A stretch of 64,000 nt of DNA from Paraphysomonas bandaiensis (taxonomy: Eukaryota > Chrysophyceae). This document shows, one piece after another, positions 23,545 to 35,000 of this stretch (the stretch's first letter is position 1; every line of letters starts with the position of its first letter). The translations under genes and the position numbers were made by a program. The stretch covers positions 62,001-126,000 of the forward strand of contig CBFFRP010000668.1 in the NCBI GenBank assembly GCA_965644295.1. Direction: 5' to 3'. Below the pieces are notes generated by a model. The model saw only the letters and a list, made by a program, of their open reading frames with translations, was not told the DNA's origin and did not search any database.

Positions 23545-24018
23545 GCTTAGCAACAATATATTGAATTGTAATATATTATAAATATATTGATAGGTAGACC
23601 GGACAAATTATTGTTACTGGTTACTGCTAAGGTAGCTCACAATATATTGCAAACAATATTTTGATTAGGGATTAGGGTTAACTGTATGGTGCAAAGTGCA
23701 AAATATAATTCCACACACATATATATATCCGGAAAAAGAATAAAATGTCCTATATCCTATATTTGTTGTTTTCTAGTTTTTATGAATCACAAGTTCTAAT
23801 AGTACTACAGAGTACAGAACGTCTATTTATATAATATAGTATATATAATTTTATATTATCCCCATTTTGTCTCATAAAATGGGTTATTTTGACCTGAGTT
23901 GGGCTCAGATTAGCGCTCATGTCAGCACCGGGCAAATATAGACATTCAACTTCAATATTCGGTTCAACAGAAGCTCACTTCTACCTTAATTATGATTTTG
24001 ACAAATTGACAGTCATAT
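23545..24018 (+). mobile_element. left part of an old hAT relic
   Basis: Diverged relative of the left end of the 24027 element: acaatatattg at 23550, then matching tgtatggtgcaaa, atccggaaaa and tatagtatatata blocks in the same order up to about 23850. The terminal bases have decayed. A matching piece of transposase C-terminus resumes at 26269, so the younger insertions at 24027-26256 appear to sit inside this older copy. Confidence 0.6.
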
Positions 24019-24026
24019 GTATAATA

Positions 24027-25624
24027 CAGGGATAGGGAACAATATATTGTATTGCAATATATTGTACAATATATTGCAATATATTGTAAAATATATTGAT
24101 TGGTGGACTGGTCAAATATTCCATCAATAGTGTTTCTGTTAATAGAGCTCACAATACTATTGCAATATATTGCAATCAATATTATGATAGTCATATAAGA
24201 GAAGATCCTCAACTGTATGGTGCAAAATATACGCCTCTGTATACAAATATCCGGAAAATAAGAAAAAAAGCCTATTTTTGATGTTATTTTCTATTTTTTA
24301 TGTATCGCCAGCTCAAACAGCACTCTACACCTCTCCACATGTATGTACAGTACTTCTCTTAATATAGTATATATATCCTATAGTGACAAGAAGAGACAAC
24401 TGAATGATGAGTGCATACAAGAGTAGGGACATTTACCGCTGTTTTTGGAGTCCGGTCGAAGGTGTCCCGAACAAAATAACCAAGGAGATGTGACAAGATC
24501 TGACGAAGGCATTAGGCCTCTTATTCGCAAAGTAGACCTACTAATGGGGAAGTTGAAGCAGATTAAGAATGCTGCATTGCTACGTGGCCAAACCAGTCTG
24601 CTACCAGAAAGGGTAAATGTCACAAGATGGTCTTCTATGTTTCAGGTTCTCGTAAAGTGGATGCGTATAAAAGATCATGTATTAAAAATTGAAGACTTAC
24701 CGCTTGCAGTTACTGATATGATTCCTACTCCTCGACAGAATACCGAAATAATCGCCCTTGTAGACGACCTGAGGAAGTTTGAAAGCGTCTCGAAATTGCT
24801 TCAAACTGGAGGATCAAGTCAAGTGAATCTTTATGAATGCCGGAACATATTTGATGGCTTATTGAGGGACTTTAGGCCAAAGTATCCACTATCTGCTTTA
24901 CAGAAAAACAGTCCCATTGTTAATGATCCGAATTTCGAGAATGGAATTGCAAAACTCCAAGCAGGCGAAGAATTGGACTTGACAAGATCTGAGAAAGATG
25001 CTGTTAGAATATATCTCCATTCAGACAGTGATTATTGCAACAATACAGAGGATGATGAAGCTGAAGTTGGCTATGCGGAAAAAATTCTTCAATCAGCTCA
25101 AAAACTTAAGAAGCGAAAAGTTGAAATATCTAAGTACAGGTGCACGAGTCATGTAGTATGTACTTCCAATACGTGTGAACGCCTGTTCAGCGCAGCAAAA
25201 CTGATTATATCAGTGTTGCGCAAACGTATGCATCCTACTACACTTAATATGCTGTTGTTTCTGAAAGCTAACCGACAGTTGTGGCCGGATGCAAGCATAT
25301 TTCAATCAATATTGAATGAATATGGTGATGATGATGTCACCGATGATGGCTCAGAGGATGAGTATGAGGAAACTTTTAATTAGTTAAGAGTAGTGGGTTT
25401 GATTATCAAGTGACCTTAGACCTTATAAAATATGGCAAGTACTAAAAATGAAAACTACGGATGTGTTTACTTACTGATTAGTCATACTAATATATTGCAA
25501 TATATTGTACAATATATTGCAATATATTGCAATAGTATTGTAGGGCCGGTTTAAAAAATCCATCAATACTATTGATGGAACGCTACCTAACAATAGTATT
25601 GCAATATATTGTTCCCTATCCCTG
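24027..25624 (+). mobile_element. hAT element with perfect TIRs and 8-bp TSD
   Basis: The ends cagggatagggaacaatata and its exact inverse at 25605-25624 are flanked by GTATAATA at 24019-24026 and 25625-25632. The element is 1598 bp, carries a transposase fragment (24445-25383), and has caatatattg-rich subterminal regions on both sides that are inverted relative to each other. Terminal repeats, 8-bp TSD and the C-terminal dimerisation domain all identify hAT. With an N-terminally deleted transposase it is probably non-autonomous. Confidence 0.95.
24445..25383 (+). pseudogene. hAT transposase, C-terminal part
   Basis: 312 codons open. NVTRWSSMFQVLVKW (about residue 58) matches the hAT TRW block. 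The C-terminal hATC dimerisation region is clear: SNTCERLFSAAK then RKRMHPTTLNMLLFLKAN at about 245-285, followed by an acidic tail (DDDVTDDGSEDEYEE). Full hAT transposases are about 600-700 aa. The BED zinc finger and the first catalytic acidic residues are missing, so this is read as a deletion derivative even though the remaining frame is intact. Confidence 0.85.
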
Positions 25625-26268
25625 GTATAATATATATTAAACGTCTTTTTATTTAGCAGTAGGCGTTAGAAACCTGTACCAATATAGTGGTTAGTTGAAT
25701 GCTAGTCATGCTAGTTAGACCTCTACCCATAACTAATCCGTTATGGGTAGAGGTCTTCCATTATCCTACTATTTAACGCTACAGAAGCTGCTTGTGCGTC
25801 GCCGCAAGCACCAAGGTGCAACCACTTCCGTTCTAAATTTTGTTTGTGAGTTTCGCCCTGCTTGTGCGTCTTTGACTCACTGGCGCGTGATGTCTGGGGG
25901 TCTTCCCTTAGGATACGGCTCTACCAGGCTCTGTGGTACAGGGTTTTGCATTAATGTCCGAAGTGTATCAAGTACTAGATGGGTGTTCTGTGAGGGAAGT
26001 GGAGTGGTGGAGGGTGTCGTAGTTTCCTTGCATCGCTTGGGCATCAGGCATAGGTGTAGTTGCCGGAGACGGCGTCTTTGTCGAGGACCAGATGTTTTCA
26101 AGCAGTCCGGTGCTTTATTCCTGCGTGCATGAGAGGTGGTGCATGTGGTTGCAGTGGATGGTAGTCCCGTCTCTGGTCGTCTTTGGACTCCTAGTAATCG
26201 TAGCACCCTTGGGCGTTTCCATTTCCGTTTGCGTTGCGGGTGCGGTCGCGGGAGTTGTATAATATATA
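25625..26268 (-). mobile_element. 5'-truncated non-LTR-like element with 12-bp TSD
   Basis: Element body 25637-26256, flanked by gtataatatata at 25625-25636 and 26257-26268. It has the same 3' end as the element at 17430-18425 (inverse of cgcctactgctaaataaa at about 25650) and a homologous fragment of its coding region (minus strand, 25877-26206: LRLLGVQRRP, QRRRLRQL). Its TSD begins at the very first base after the hAT element, so it inserted after the hAT. Confidence 0.8.
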
Positions 26269-26430
26269 ATACACCCTACCACACTTTTAATGTCTTATAA
26301 TGTGATGTTGTTTCTCAAAACCAATCGACAGTTGTGGCCGGATGCATGCATACTTCAATTAATTTTGAATAATTATGGAGGTGTTGACGTCGCCTATGAT
26401 GGATCAAAGGATGTGTATGAGGAAAATTGT
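26269..26430 (+). pseudogene. decayed hAT transposase C-terminus
   Basis: With frameshifts and stops, the translation follows HPTTLN, the KANRQLWPDA block and the acidic tail of the 24445-25383 frame (for example gttgtggccggatgca at 26331). It is the right-hand remainder of the old relic that starts near 23545. Confidence 0.7.
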
Positions 26431-27550
26431 GATATAGCTATGCATCGGAACAAGTAATTGCAATTTAATTGCAGATGTTTCTTAACAATTAAATTGCAAT
26501 TATTAGTTATAGCTCGCGCAATTATTATTACAAGCACGAATACCATCTGCAACTGTACTTGCATTAAGAGAGGATGGAGAAACATATGAATCCATGGGAC
26601 CAGCTACACGTAAAGCTGCCCTGACCTCTTGGCATCCCAGCCTTCGTGCTGCTTTGCATGCTGAGCCCAGTGAACCATCCTGCTTTTCTCTGTCGCGGAT
26701 ACGATTTTCGACATTCTCCGCATTCCCATTTCTGACGGACATCATCAATGTCCTCGACTTGGGCACCCTTGAAATTGATTCTGGTCTTAAATCGTCAGAC
26801 ATTTCTAAATTAATGATACACACACTGTAGTGATGATAATATAATAGTATGATATTTACATGACCAAACTCTAAATACCGATATATTCAGTATTTCGACT
26901 GCATAAAACAGGAAAAGCCCTGATAATCCATGTCTATACCGCTGAGCGCCCAGTTCGTTGTGAAATCTTCAATCCTGCAGTGCCCTGTAAGGCAGGATTG
27001 GTAAAGATCATTGCCAAACTACTAAAAGCTAGAAGAATATTACACCATAGATCGAGCTGAACTTAGTCTTGTAGTTCAAGATCAACAGGAAAGACAGCTA
27101 ATCGACCGTTAAAAGAAACAGTACCTCTCTTAATGTAAAGATATTTATCGTCAGAGCCAGCGGTGTGAACAGATGGCCGAAGTAATCAAGACAGATGTCT
27201 TTCGGGAATGGAATCTTCACATTTTCATCATCATCTAGAGCTTCAGGGTACTCTGTTATACACCACGCTGCAATATGTCCAACCTTTGCTTGTATGCTGC
27301 TTTCATTCCTGCTTTAGTTCGTTCTTCTTATATATTATCAGCATTCCTCTTCCCCTTTGAGGTAACTCTTCCTCCCTGTCTGAATCTGTCTCATTCATGT
27401 TTGCAGTAAGTATGGTCGAATATTGATATATGCCACTAACGGCTGTCATGTTCAAGGAGAATAGTAGAGTATTCTAACAGTGTTTTACAACTCATAAAGT
27501 GGCTATTTCCCTGTAAAGTAGTAGTTTTATTATATAAAAGTGCCAGTTTA
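26431..27550. other. repeat debris and spacer
   Basis: It starts with inverted caatttaattg motifs (26455-26500) of the same kind as the element at 29742-30363. A 106-codon minus-strand open frame (26503-26823) has no recognisable domain. 27200-27420 read on the minus strand is partly open and could be old transposon coding sequence, but with several stops. I cannot support a gene. Confidence 0.4.
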
Positions 27551-27973
27551 TGAGTTAAGCGAAAAGCTTCACGTACTGCTGTACAGCAGTACATACAGTA
27601 TATTATTCAATATTCACACAGGGTTTCATACAACATACTGCTGTACATCTATACTATATGTACAGTACATACCTACTGCCTACGTACTGCTGTACCAACC
27701 TACTACGACGTACCTATAGTACATACATACACACATACATACCTTCATGCATGTATGAGGATGTCTAGATGTATGCATATTGTAGTTGTGTAAGCAGTTG
27801 TTTGTTGCAATTCGTTAAGTCATACTAGATCCTTATCTTGTACTAAACCGAGCACTGTTGTCGTTGTCTTCCTGGTATAGCAGGCAGTACTCGAAGGGTA
27901 TGTTTTTGTGTTTGTTTCCTGTTCACTTATACATATATGCCTGCAGAGGATATATACATATATACGGGCAGTC
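27551..27973 (+). promoter_or_regulatory. ERGIC3 upstream region, rich in nested TGTAC/GTACA palindromes
   Basis: Between 27575 and 27730 the sequence is a dense series of actgctgtacagcagtac, tgtacagtac and acctactgc motifs, partly self-complementary, followed by a tatatacatatatac run 20 bp before the ATG. No coding potential. Confidence 0.5.
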
Positions 27974-29539
27974 ATGATGGAGGATGTGGGAGGCAGTAGG
28001 ACACACTCTTCTTCCAATTCAGTTTGGGCAACTATAAAGAAATTTGATATTTACACTAAGGTGTGTTTGGTCTCATGTGTGCGTTACACAAGTGATGTTT
28101 CCCGCCAGGTGGACGAAAATTATCGTGTTAGAACTTCCTGGGGGGCTCTATGTATGTTTTGTGTGTATCGTTGAATGCGTCGCTTATATGTTGTATAACT
28201 AGTGAGTATTGTCGGATGGATATTAATTGCGATTCTAGTGCTTTCTGAGACGAAAGCATATTTGACGCCAAATATAAAAGATCATATGGTTGTTGATACG
28301 ACTCTTGGTCAGCAGCTTGTGATCAATATCAACATTACGTTCCATGCGCTAACATGTGCTGAGGTATTATATATAATTTTATTCAGGATAGTGTACGAAT
28401 GATTATTTAGGTTCACATTGATGCGATGGATGTGGCAGGAGACAATCAACTGAACATCGAGCATGACATGTTGAAGCAACGCTTAAGTCCACTGGGTTTT
28501 CCCCTAGGAGACCCGTCGGTCGAAATTATTGGGGAGGTAGAAGCTGGGTTTTGTTATTTGTTTTCTATACATAAGGTTGCACCTGCAGATTGAAGGGTCG
28601 GCTTCACTACCAGCCGACTACTGTGGCCCATGCTACGGTGCAGAATCGGAAACAACAAAGTGCGTAGTGCATTGACATTCTGCATTTGTTACTCTACATA
28701 TTATTGACGTTTTTTATAGATGCTGCAATACTTGTGATGAACTGAAGCTTGCATATGAAGCGCGAGGATGGAGCACAGGAGATATTTTGAAGAAATCTGA
28801 TCAATGCTTACGTGACAAAAGCAATCCTTTTGCTAACGTACACCCAGGAGAGGGTTGCCGGGTTACAGGTTCAATGCGTGTCAACAAGGTAGCGGGAAAT
28901 TTTCATATGACACTTGGAGACAGCATAGTTCGAGATGGGGCACATATTCATCAGTTTGTACCATCTGAAGCACCGGGGTTCAATGTATCTCACACCATTC
29001 ATGGTATTTCATTTGGTGAACCTTACCCCTCTATGCCTCCGAACCCCCTCGATGGCGGTATGTATCATGTTTACACCTACACTAGTTTCTCATGCATTTA
29101 TACTATAGTTGTACGGATAGTCAACAACGACACAGGCACAGGACTTTTTCAATATTTTATCAAAGTGGTACCAACGCAATACACTGCAGGCCAGGCAGCT
29201 GGCCTCTTAACTAACCAGTACACTGTGACGGAGAAATTTCGACCGGTTGCAATGACTGATTATCACAAGAGAGCGGCGTTTACGGTAAGCATCGAAACAA
29301 TTACACCTTGGAGTAGCTTCCTTACTAATGCCCCATTCGTTATGCAGGCCACAGTTATTCCTGGAATATTTTTTGTCTACGAATTATCTCCGTTTATGGT
29401 GGAGGTTAGCCGCAGCACTGTGCCTCTCTCACACTTCCTATCGAGAGTTCTCGCTATAGTTGGGGGAGTGTTTTGTTTGCTAGGCGTGTTTGATGCATTT
29501 CTGTATCGGTTTTTGAAGCTAACATCCAAAAGCGCGTGA
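27974..29539 (+). CDS. ERGIC3: ERGIC3/Erv46-type COPII cargo receptor
   Basis: Membrane protein cycling between ER and Golgi. Exons 27974-28060, 28109-28151, 28203-28363, 28411-28536, 28589-28659, 28720-29057, 29109-29284 and 29348-29539, giving 397 aa (human about 383). KKFDIYTK at the N-terminus precedes a first TM segment (VGWILIAILVLS), then a long lumenal domain with CGPCYGAE and KCCNTCDE, family Cys motifs, VNKVAGNFH and ISFGEPYP, and QYFIKVVPT. FVYELSPFMVEV precedes the second TM (VLAIVGGVFCLLGVFDAFLY). The intron at 29285-29347 is 63 nt, has no stop and keeps the frame, so its removal is inferred from alignment to the family; retention would add 21 residues. Confidence 0.93.
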
Positions 29540-29733
29540 CATTCGTTTGTACCTTGAAAGTCTATGTCTGTATGTACTGATACAATGCAGTCCATTTTCA
29601 GAAGTAAGGTGACAGTAAGATATCTATTTCAAACTGGTGGGCGTCTACTAGGTCGCTATTTTCTAGTAAGTAGAATAGTTTAATGACAGGTACGACATAG
29701 TAGAAGTAATATATACAAAGAAACTGAAATGTT
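29540..29733. other. ERGIC3 3' flank
   Basis: Short spacer before the transposon; nothing else seen. Confidence 0.5.
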
Positions 29734-29741
29734 GCAATCAT

Positions 29742-30363
29742 CAGGGCTGCGTATCAATTAGTTATCAATTAATTGACGCAGGGTGTAGTCAATTATAATA
29801 ATTGCAATTATTACTTGCTGTCTCAATTTCAACCTTACTTCTGCAATTGTAAGGACACGAGTTGAAACAATTCCTATTCCTCCCGTATTGCACGAGCTTG
29901 GCATGCTCCTTTTCACTTGGTATTATACTTAACACTTCGGAACTAAATTCGAAAGATTGCATATGACTAGATAGAAGCAAGTAGCGGTCAATCATGGAAA
30001 ATGTGGAGCCTCTTTTCCTACAGGACAAATCTCTATTGCAGCCTCTTCGTTATTATTATCATTTACTTTCTCAAAGAACACTCGTGCAATGACTTCTGGT
30101 GCCAGGTTGTCGCTCGTATCGCTAATTAAGTAAATGAATTACTATGTGAGATAATCTTATGGATATTATCGTCTTTCCCCAATCTTCGATTTTTATCCTA
30201 AAAATTGGATATTTCAATAAAAATAACCGTTTTTAACAACTTTTTATCATAAAAGGGTGGTTTTTTATATCAATTAATTGAAGCGAGCTGTAGTCAATTA
30301 TAATTGCAATTTTTACTCGATGTCCCAATTTCAATAATCGACAATAATTGATACGCTGCCCTG
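29742..30363. mobile_element. second hAT-like family, MITE-type, with 8-bp TSD
   Basis: Ends cagggctgcgtatcaatta and aattgatacgctgccctg are inverted repeats with one mismatch. They are flanked by gcaatcat (29734-29741) and gcaatcac (30364-30371), an 8-bp TSD differing at one base. Subterminal caattaattg/ctgtagtcaattataat blocks also occur inverted at both ends. 622 bp, no transposase. CAGGG start and 8-bp TSD point to hAT. Confidence 0.85.
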
Positions 30364-31189
30364 GCAATCACCACATTATTACAGTACACAGAATCACAGC
30401 TTACTATTCGGCGAGTACTGTGCCTTACAAAGCTCAACTTAAGGCAATCTGTTAATACTATCATCATCTGACAAATTCTTTCCTCTACTTGTTAAAATGT
30501 AACGAGATGATATCGACATATTTCGCGTAATAAACCGATAGTTGTTTAAAGGAAAGTGTAATGTTAAAGTTAATTCTACAGTATACGGACAAGAATGGTG
30601 GGAGTCATATCATATAGATCCAAAATATTTCTTAAGGGAGTATTTTGTCATCAAGAATACAAGAAGATCGCCTTGCAGTCTAGCGAGAATCCTGTACCTC
30701 CTGTTTACCCGGTATGTATTATACTGGGAGTGTCTGATGACATTATTTTCTTAAATGTCTTTACAACACAGGCGTAATAGTAGATTCCTGGGCCAGGTAA
30801 TCTTTCAATCAATCAAAAGTTAATAATCAGTCCATTCCAAGCCTGTGCACTGTCGCGACCAAACTAACAGCTCCCACTGCACTGGATGTAACATGACTCT
30901 CATTGGGAATACATACTCTGACGAGTGTACTTTACAAGCCAACTGCACCGACTACATGAGCACGCAGTGAAGTGTAAGCATAAACGTCATAGAACAGTTC
31001 TGGTACAATCAACTTGCGCATAAACCTGCATACGTGCTATCCATAGAAGCAGTAGTATGGAGGGGAGAGTACAAGTGATCTAAATTCGGGTTCTCGGACT
31101 GTGCCGTGAAGTGGTATCCAACCTGCCCTCCACGATATAGCATGCATACCGCCCATGAGGGTATATATATATGAAGCCAGCCAACGCCG
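30364..31189. other. spacer, nothing recognised
   Basis: Short open frames (for example 30542-30754) lack domain signals. I see no repeat shared with other parts of the window. Confidence 0.4.
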
Positions 31190-31500
31190 TGCATCGTATT
31201 CTGTGCTCTGTATACAAGCTACAAGCTACAAGATACAGCTGTTGTATACATTGTAGTATATGTCATACAGGATACAGCAGTCTGTATACATTGTAGTATA
31301 TGTCATACAGGATACAGCAGTCTGTATACAGTGGAATGCAATGCTTTGCTTCTCTCTTATTTCCAGTTTTGTCCTCTTTTGTAACTCACTACTAGTGGAC
31401 TGATGGTTGCTTGTCCAATAGTGGAAAATCTTGCATGACGTTATGCACAACTAAACTATCACTAGAAGTTGATCACTTGATACTAATTATAATTCCCACA
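31190..31500 (+). promoter_or_regulatory. upstream region of the interrupted gene, with 40-bp tandem duplication
   Basis: 31243-31282 is repeated exactly at 31283-31322; each unit starts tgtatacattg and ends gatacagcagtc. GTATAC occurs at 31210 and once per unit, and again just after. Such motifs mark other gene starts here. No coding frame spans it. Confidence 0.45.
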
Positions 31501-31684
31501 ATGTCTGAAGGATTGATTATGAATACACCCCCGGATGTGTTTGTGTTTGTAGATGATGCAATCGATGTCACAGTGAGTTATGTCAACACAACAACTGAAG
31601 ATTCCACTCTGATATGCAGGTATAGAAGATATAATACAACAACAATGTTTTTCTGTTGTACTCATATGCGTGCTTCAGAGATAC

Positions 31685-32001
31685 TGTAGGACTATCCACT
31701 TACATATAGAATATATACGTGTACATGTCCTGTATTATATGATTAGTAGTACAGTACTGTATTGTATACGTGTACCATGTAGTTAGGAATACAAACTGTA
31801 GGGAATGTGATTGTTGGGATTAGCAATAGCCGTTGATATTGTAGACAGTATTATTAGCCGTTGATATTGTAGACAGTATTATTAGCCGTTGATATTGTAG
31901 ACAGTATTATTCATGATTCATTATACGATAATAATCATTATTTTGTACTTCTGTACTTGGGTATTGCTTTGCACACATACACATATGTATGCAAGCCCAC
32001 A
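31685..32001 (+). repeat. 5' LTR of the Ty3 element
   Basis: 317 bp, TG...CA ends (tgtaggac...cccaca), identical to the 3' LTR as far as I can read. It contains three consecutive exact 28-bp repeats starting at 31828, 31856 and 31884 (unit agccgttgatattgtagaca plus gtattatt), which may be regulatory. Confidence 0.95.
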
Positions 32002-32050
32002 GTAATATTACTTAATAAGTAGTACTCAATCTCTGTGATATAACAATATT

Positions 32051-35000
32051 ATGGGGGAAAGTAAGAGAAGCAAAATAAAAGCAGCTCCTCAAATAGAGGA
32101 ATTGTTAGCTGCTTCGGGTTCTTCGTCTAAAAAGACGAAAAGAGAGAGAGAATCCTCTCGAAAACGAGCAAGAGATGCAACAACATCATCTCAAATGCAA
32201 TCTTCTCCTCAAACTGAAACATCGGTAGAGGCGGAAGGAGAATTGAGTGGAGTATCATTTCGTGAGCTCTCTTCTTCTCAACCAAAGAGAAAGAAGCAAA
32301 GGAGTGGAGATCCGCACCCCAACAGGAGTGAGCGCATTGACTTGAATGAAGTCATTGCGACGGAATCCACTCCACATGAAGTAATCAATACCGACTCTAT
32401 TCCCTACTTAGGTAGTGTGCAAGATGAGGATATCATCGAATTTTGTGAAAATCTCTCGAAAAGAGATCCTAAAGGGACAAAATTCATAAGGTCAGAAATC
32501 ATGGCACCAACAGTGCGTGATATGCTTCAGTTTCAGCGACAGCAGGATTTTGGAGATGAGTCTGACGAGGACTGGCTAGATCCAAACATTGTAACTACTG
32601 AGGAATTGATTCAGTGGTTAAAGCAAGCCTTTCTAGAGGAAGAGGAGCGATACTCTGATACATTGGAGCCTCTTCCTAGGTTCATAGATAATATCATTGG
32701 ACCAAAGGTTAAGGTGGATATTCATGTTCCTAAAGTATTCTTAAAAGAATATGGACGTCTGAATGAGCTTTATAAGCTCATTCCGGAGGCAAGTCTCACA
32801 GAGGTAGCCTCGGATACCATAGTCAAAACCCTCAAGAAAAACATTAAACTTGTGGGCGGACATTCCTTCAGAAAGGATGCCAAAGAGAAATTTATAGCGG
32901 ATATAGGCCAAGGTCAATCTGCACCAAAAGATTTCGGAGCATTCTGTAGAAAGGTGCGAGAGCTTAACAATGACTATAGTCAAGCTGTGAGAAAAGTAAA
33001 GAGGATGGAAACTAAATTGGATTCCAAAGAAACGTCTAAGTCTAACAAGTCTAAGACTACAAAAACTTCATCCTCCAGCTCATCCTCAAGTACTAAAGCA
33101 ACAACTGATACTAAGGAAGCATGTTGGATATGCGGTAATCTTCATAAAGGTGACTGCACCCGCAAAACCTGTGCATGGGCTAACCATGAAAAGAAGCCAT
33201 GGAAAGATTCCACACAGGGCAAAAAATATGCGGCTATGGGTTGGAGTACCTGCCCTTATGTGGAGAATCCTGATGGTCCTCCGAGATCGAAAACAAGTAA
33301 GTTATCATGCCCTAAGTGTTTATATATAAATGCTATTGACATGAATAATGATATGCTCGATGTCTTTGTATATCCTAAAGCTGATGTCAATGTACAACAG
33401 GTAAAGGAAAATCTAAGGGCTAAAGCCTTATTGGACACGGGGGCTACTGGGAATAATTTCATTAACCAAGAACTTGCTGATATGTTAGTTGCTAGGTATA
33501 ATATTCCATTGCACGAGTGTAACATTAAAATTTGTAGTGCGCTTGATAATGCTTGTTGTAGTAGCAAGCAATATATGATAATAACTATAAGATTAACTGA
33601 TGAGTATAACAATACTCTTGATATTGAGTTGCAATGTTTGATAATAGATAGCACCTTTGATATCATAATTGGTAGAGAAACTATCAAGAAATATAGATTA
33701 GTTGATCATTTTCCATCTCACTTTATGGAAAGAGAGTTAGCAGGGAAAATGCTAGCTACGGCCGCGGGCCATGCTGAGAAGACTCAGCTTCTCTCGGAAC
33801 ATATTAGTGAGAGAGCCACATGTTATAATAACATGGAAACATTAAGGCGCCAAGCTAAGGAACACCTTAGTTATAATAATAATTTACTTACAAGTAATAG
33901 CTTGGTTAGTACTATGTATTCACCTCCAATATCATCCATGCGTATAAGTGCATATGAAAAGGAAGATATAGGCGAGATTAGAGATAACTATCTGGAGTCA
34001 ATCCCAGAAGAAATAGTTACAAATACTCAGGAAAAAGTAGAAGGTACTACGTTACCAACTAAAATCTCTGGTCCCGAATCTTTACAAAGGAGGGTGAGAG
34101 AAATCCATGAAATCTATAAGGATAGATTTAGAACCACAGTGTCGGATATGCCAATGGATGTTCCACCTTTTGAATTAGAGGTAGATAGGGATGCTTGGGA
34201 ACAACCAAAACATTGTGGTCCGCCACGAAAGATGGATCGAGTACGACAGTATGCTTGTAAAAAGCAAATCGATACATTTGTGGAGCATGGAATAATACAA
34301 CCAAGTACGGCTCCTTATTATAGCCAGGTATTATTAGTTCCCAAACCAAATGATAAATGGCGATTCTGTGTAGACTATAAAGGTCTAAACAAGCACACAC
34401 AGAGGGAACGTTGGCCAATACCTAACATCAAAGAAATGTTAGAACGTATTGGGTCTAAGAAACCCAAATACTTCATAATTCTGGATTTAGTATCTGGTTA
34501 TTACCAGGCTAAAATTTCAGAGTACTCGAGAAAGTGGACGGCATTTATAACCTTCTGGGGAGTATTCGAATGGCTCCGACTACCCATGGGTTTGAGTGGT
34601 GCTCCATCATACTTTCAACGAGTATTAACAACAATTGTGCTTGCCGGGTTGATTATGTTCATATGTGAATTATATCTAGATGACCTGATTATATATGCTT
34701 CTACAGAAGATGAACTAATTGAAAATTACGTTAAAGTTCTAGAACGCTTCAGGAAATACAATGTTTACATTAATCCTGAGAAAGTGAAAATAGGAGAGTC
34801 CGAAGTACAATATGTAGGACATACTCTAAATGAGGAAGGGTTACACTTTACTAGAGAACGTCTGGATAGTGTATTAAATTTCCCAAAGCCTGAAACTATG
34901 AAGGGTCTAAAATCTTTCCTCGGATTGGCAAATTATTTTCGGGATCACGTGCACAACCACTCCTTAGTGGTGAGACCGTTAAATAAAATGCTTCTCAACT

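Noticed and set aside
25743-26132. A plus-strand frame of 129 codons
   Set aside because: It is the antisense of the non-LTR-like insert, whose minus-strand frame matches the related element at 17430-18425.
29285-29347. Coding sequence within ERGIC3 (no stop, frame kept)
   Set aside because: It has perfect gtaagc and tgcag borders, and family alignment continues directly from KRAAFT to ATVIPGIFFVYELSP, so it is treated as an intron, with the retained form noted.
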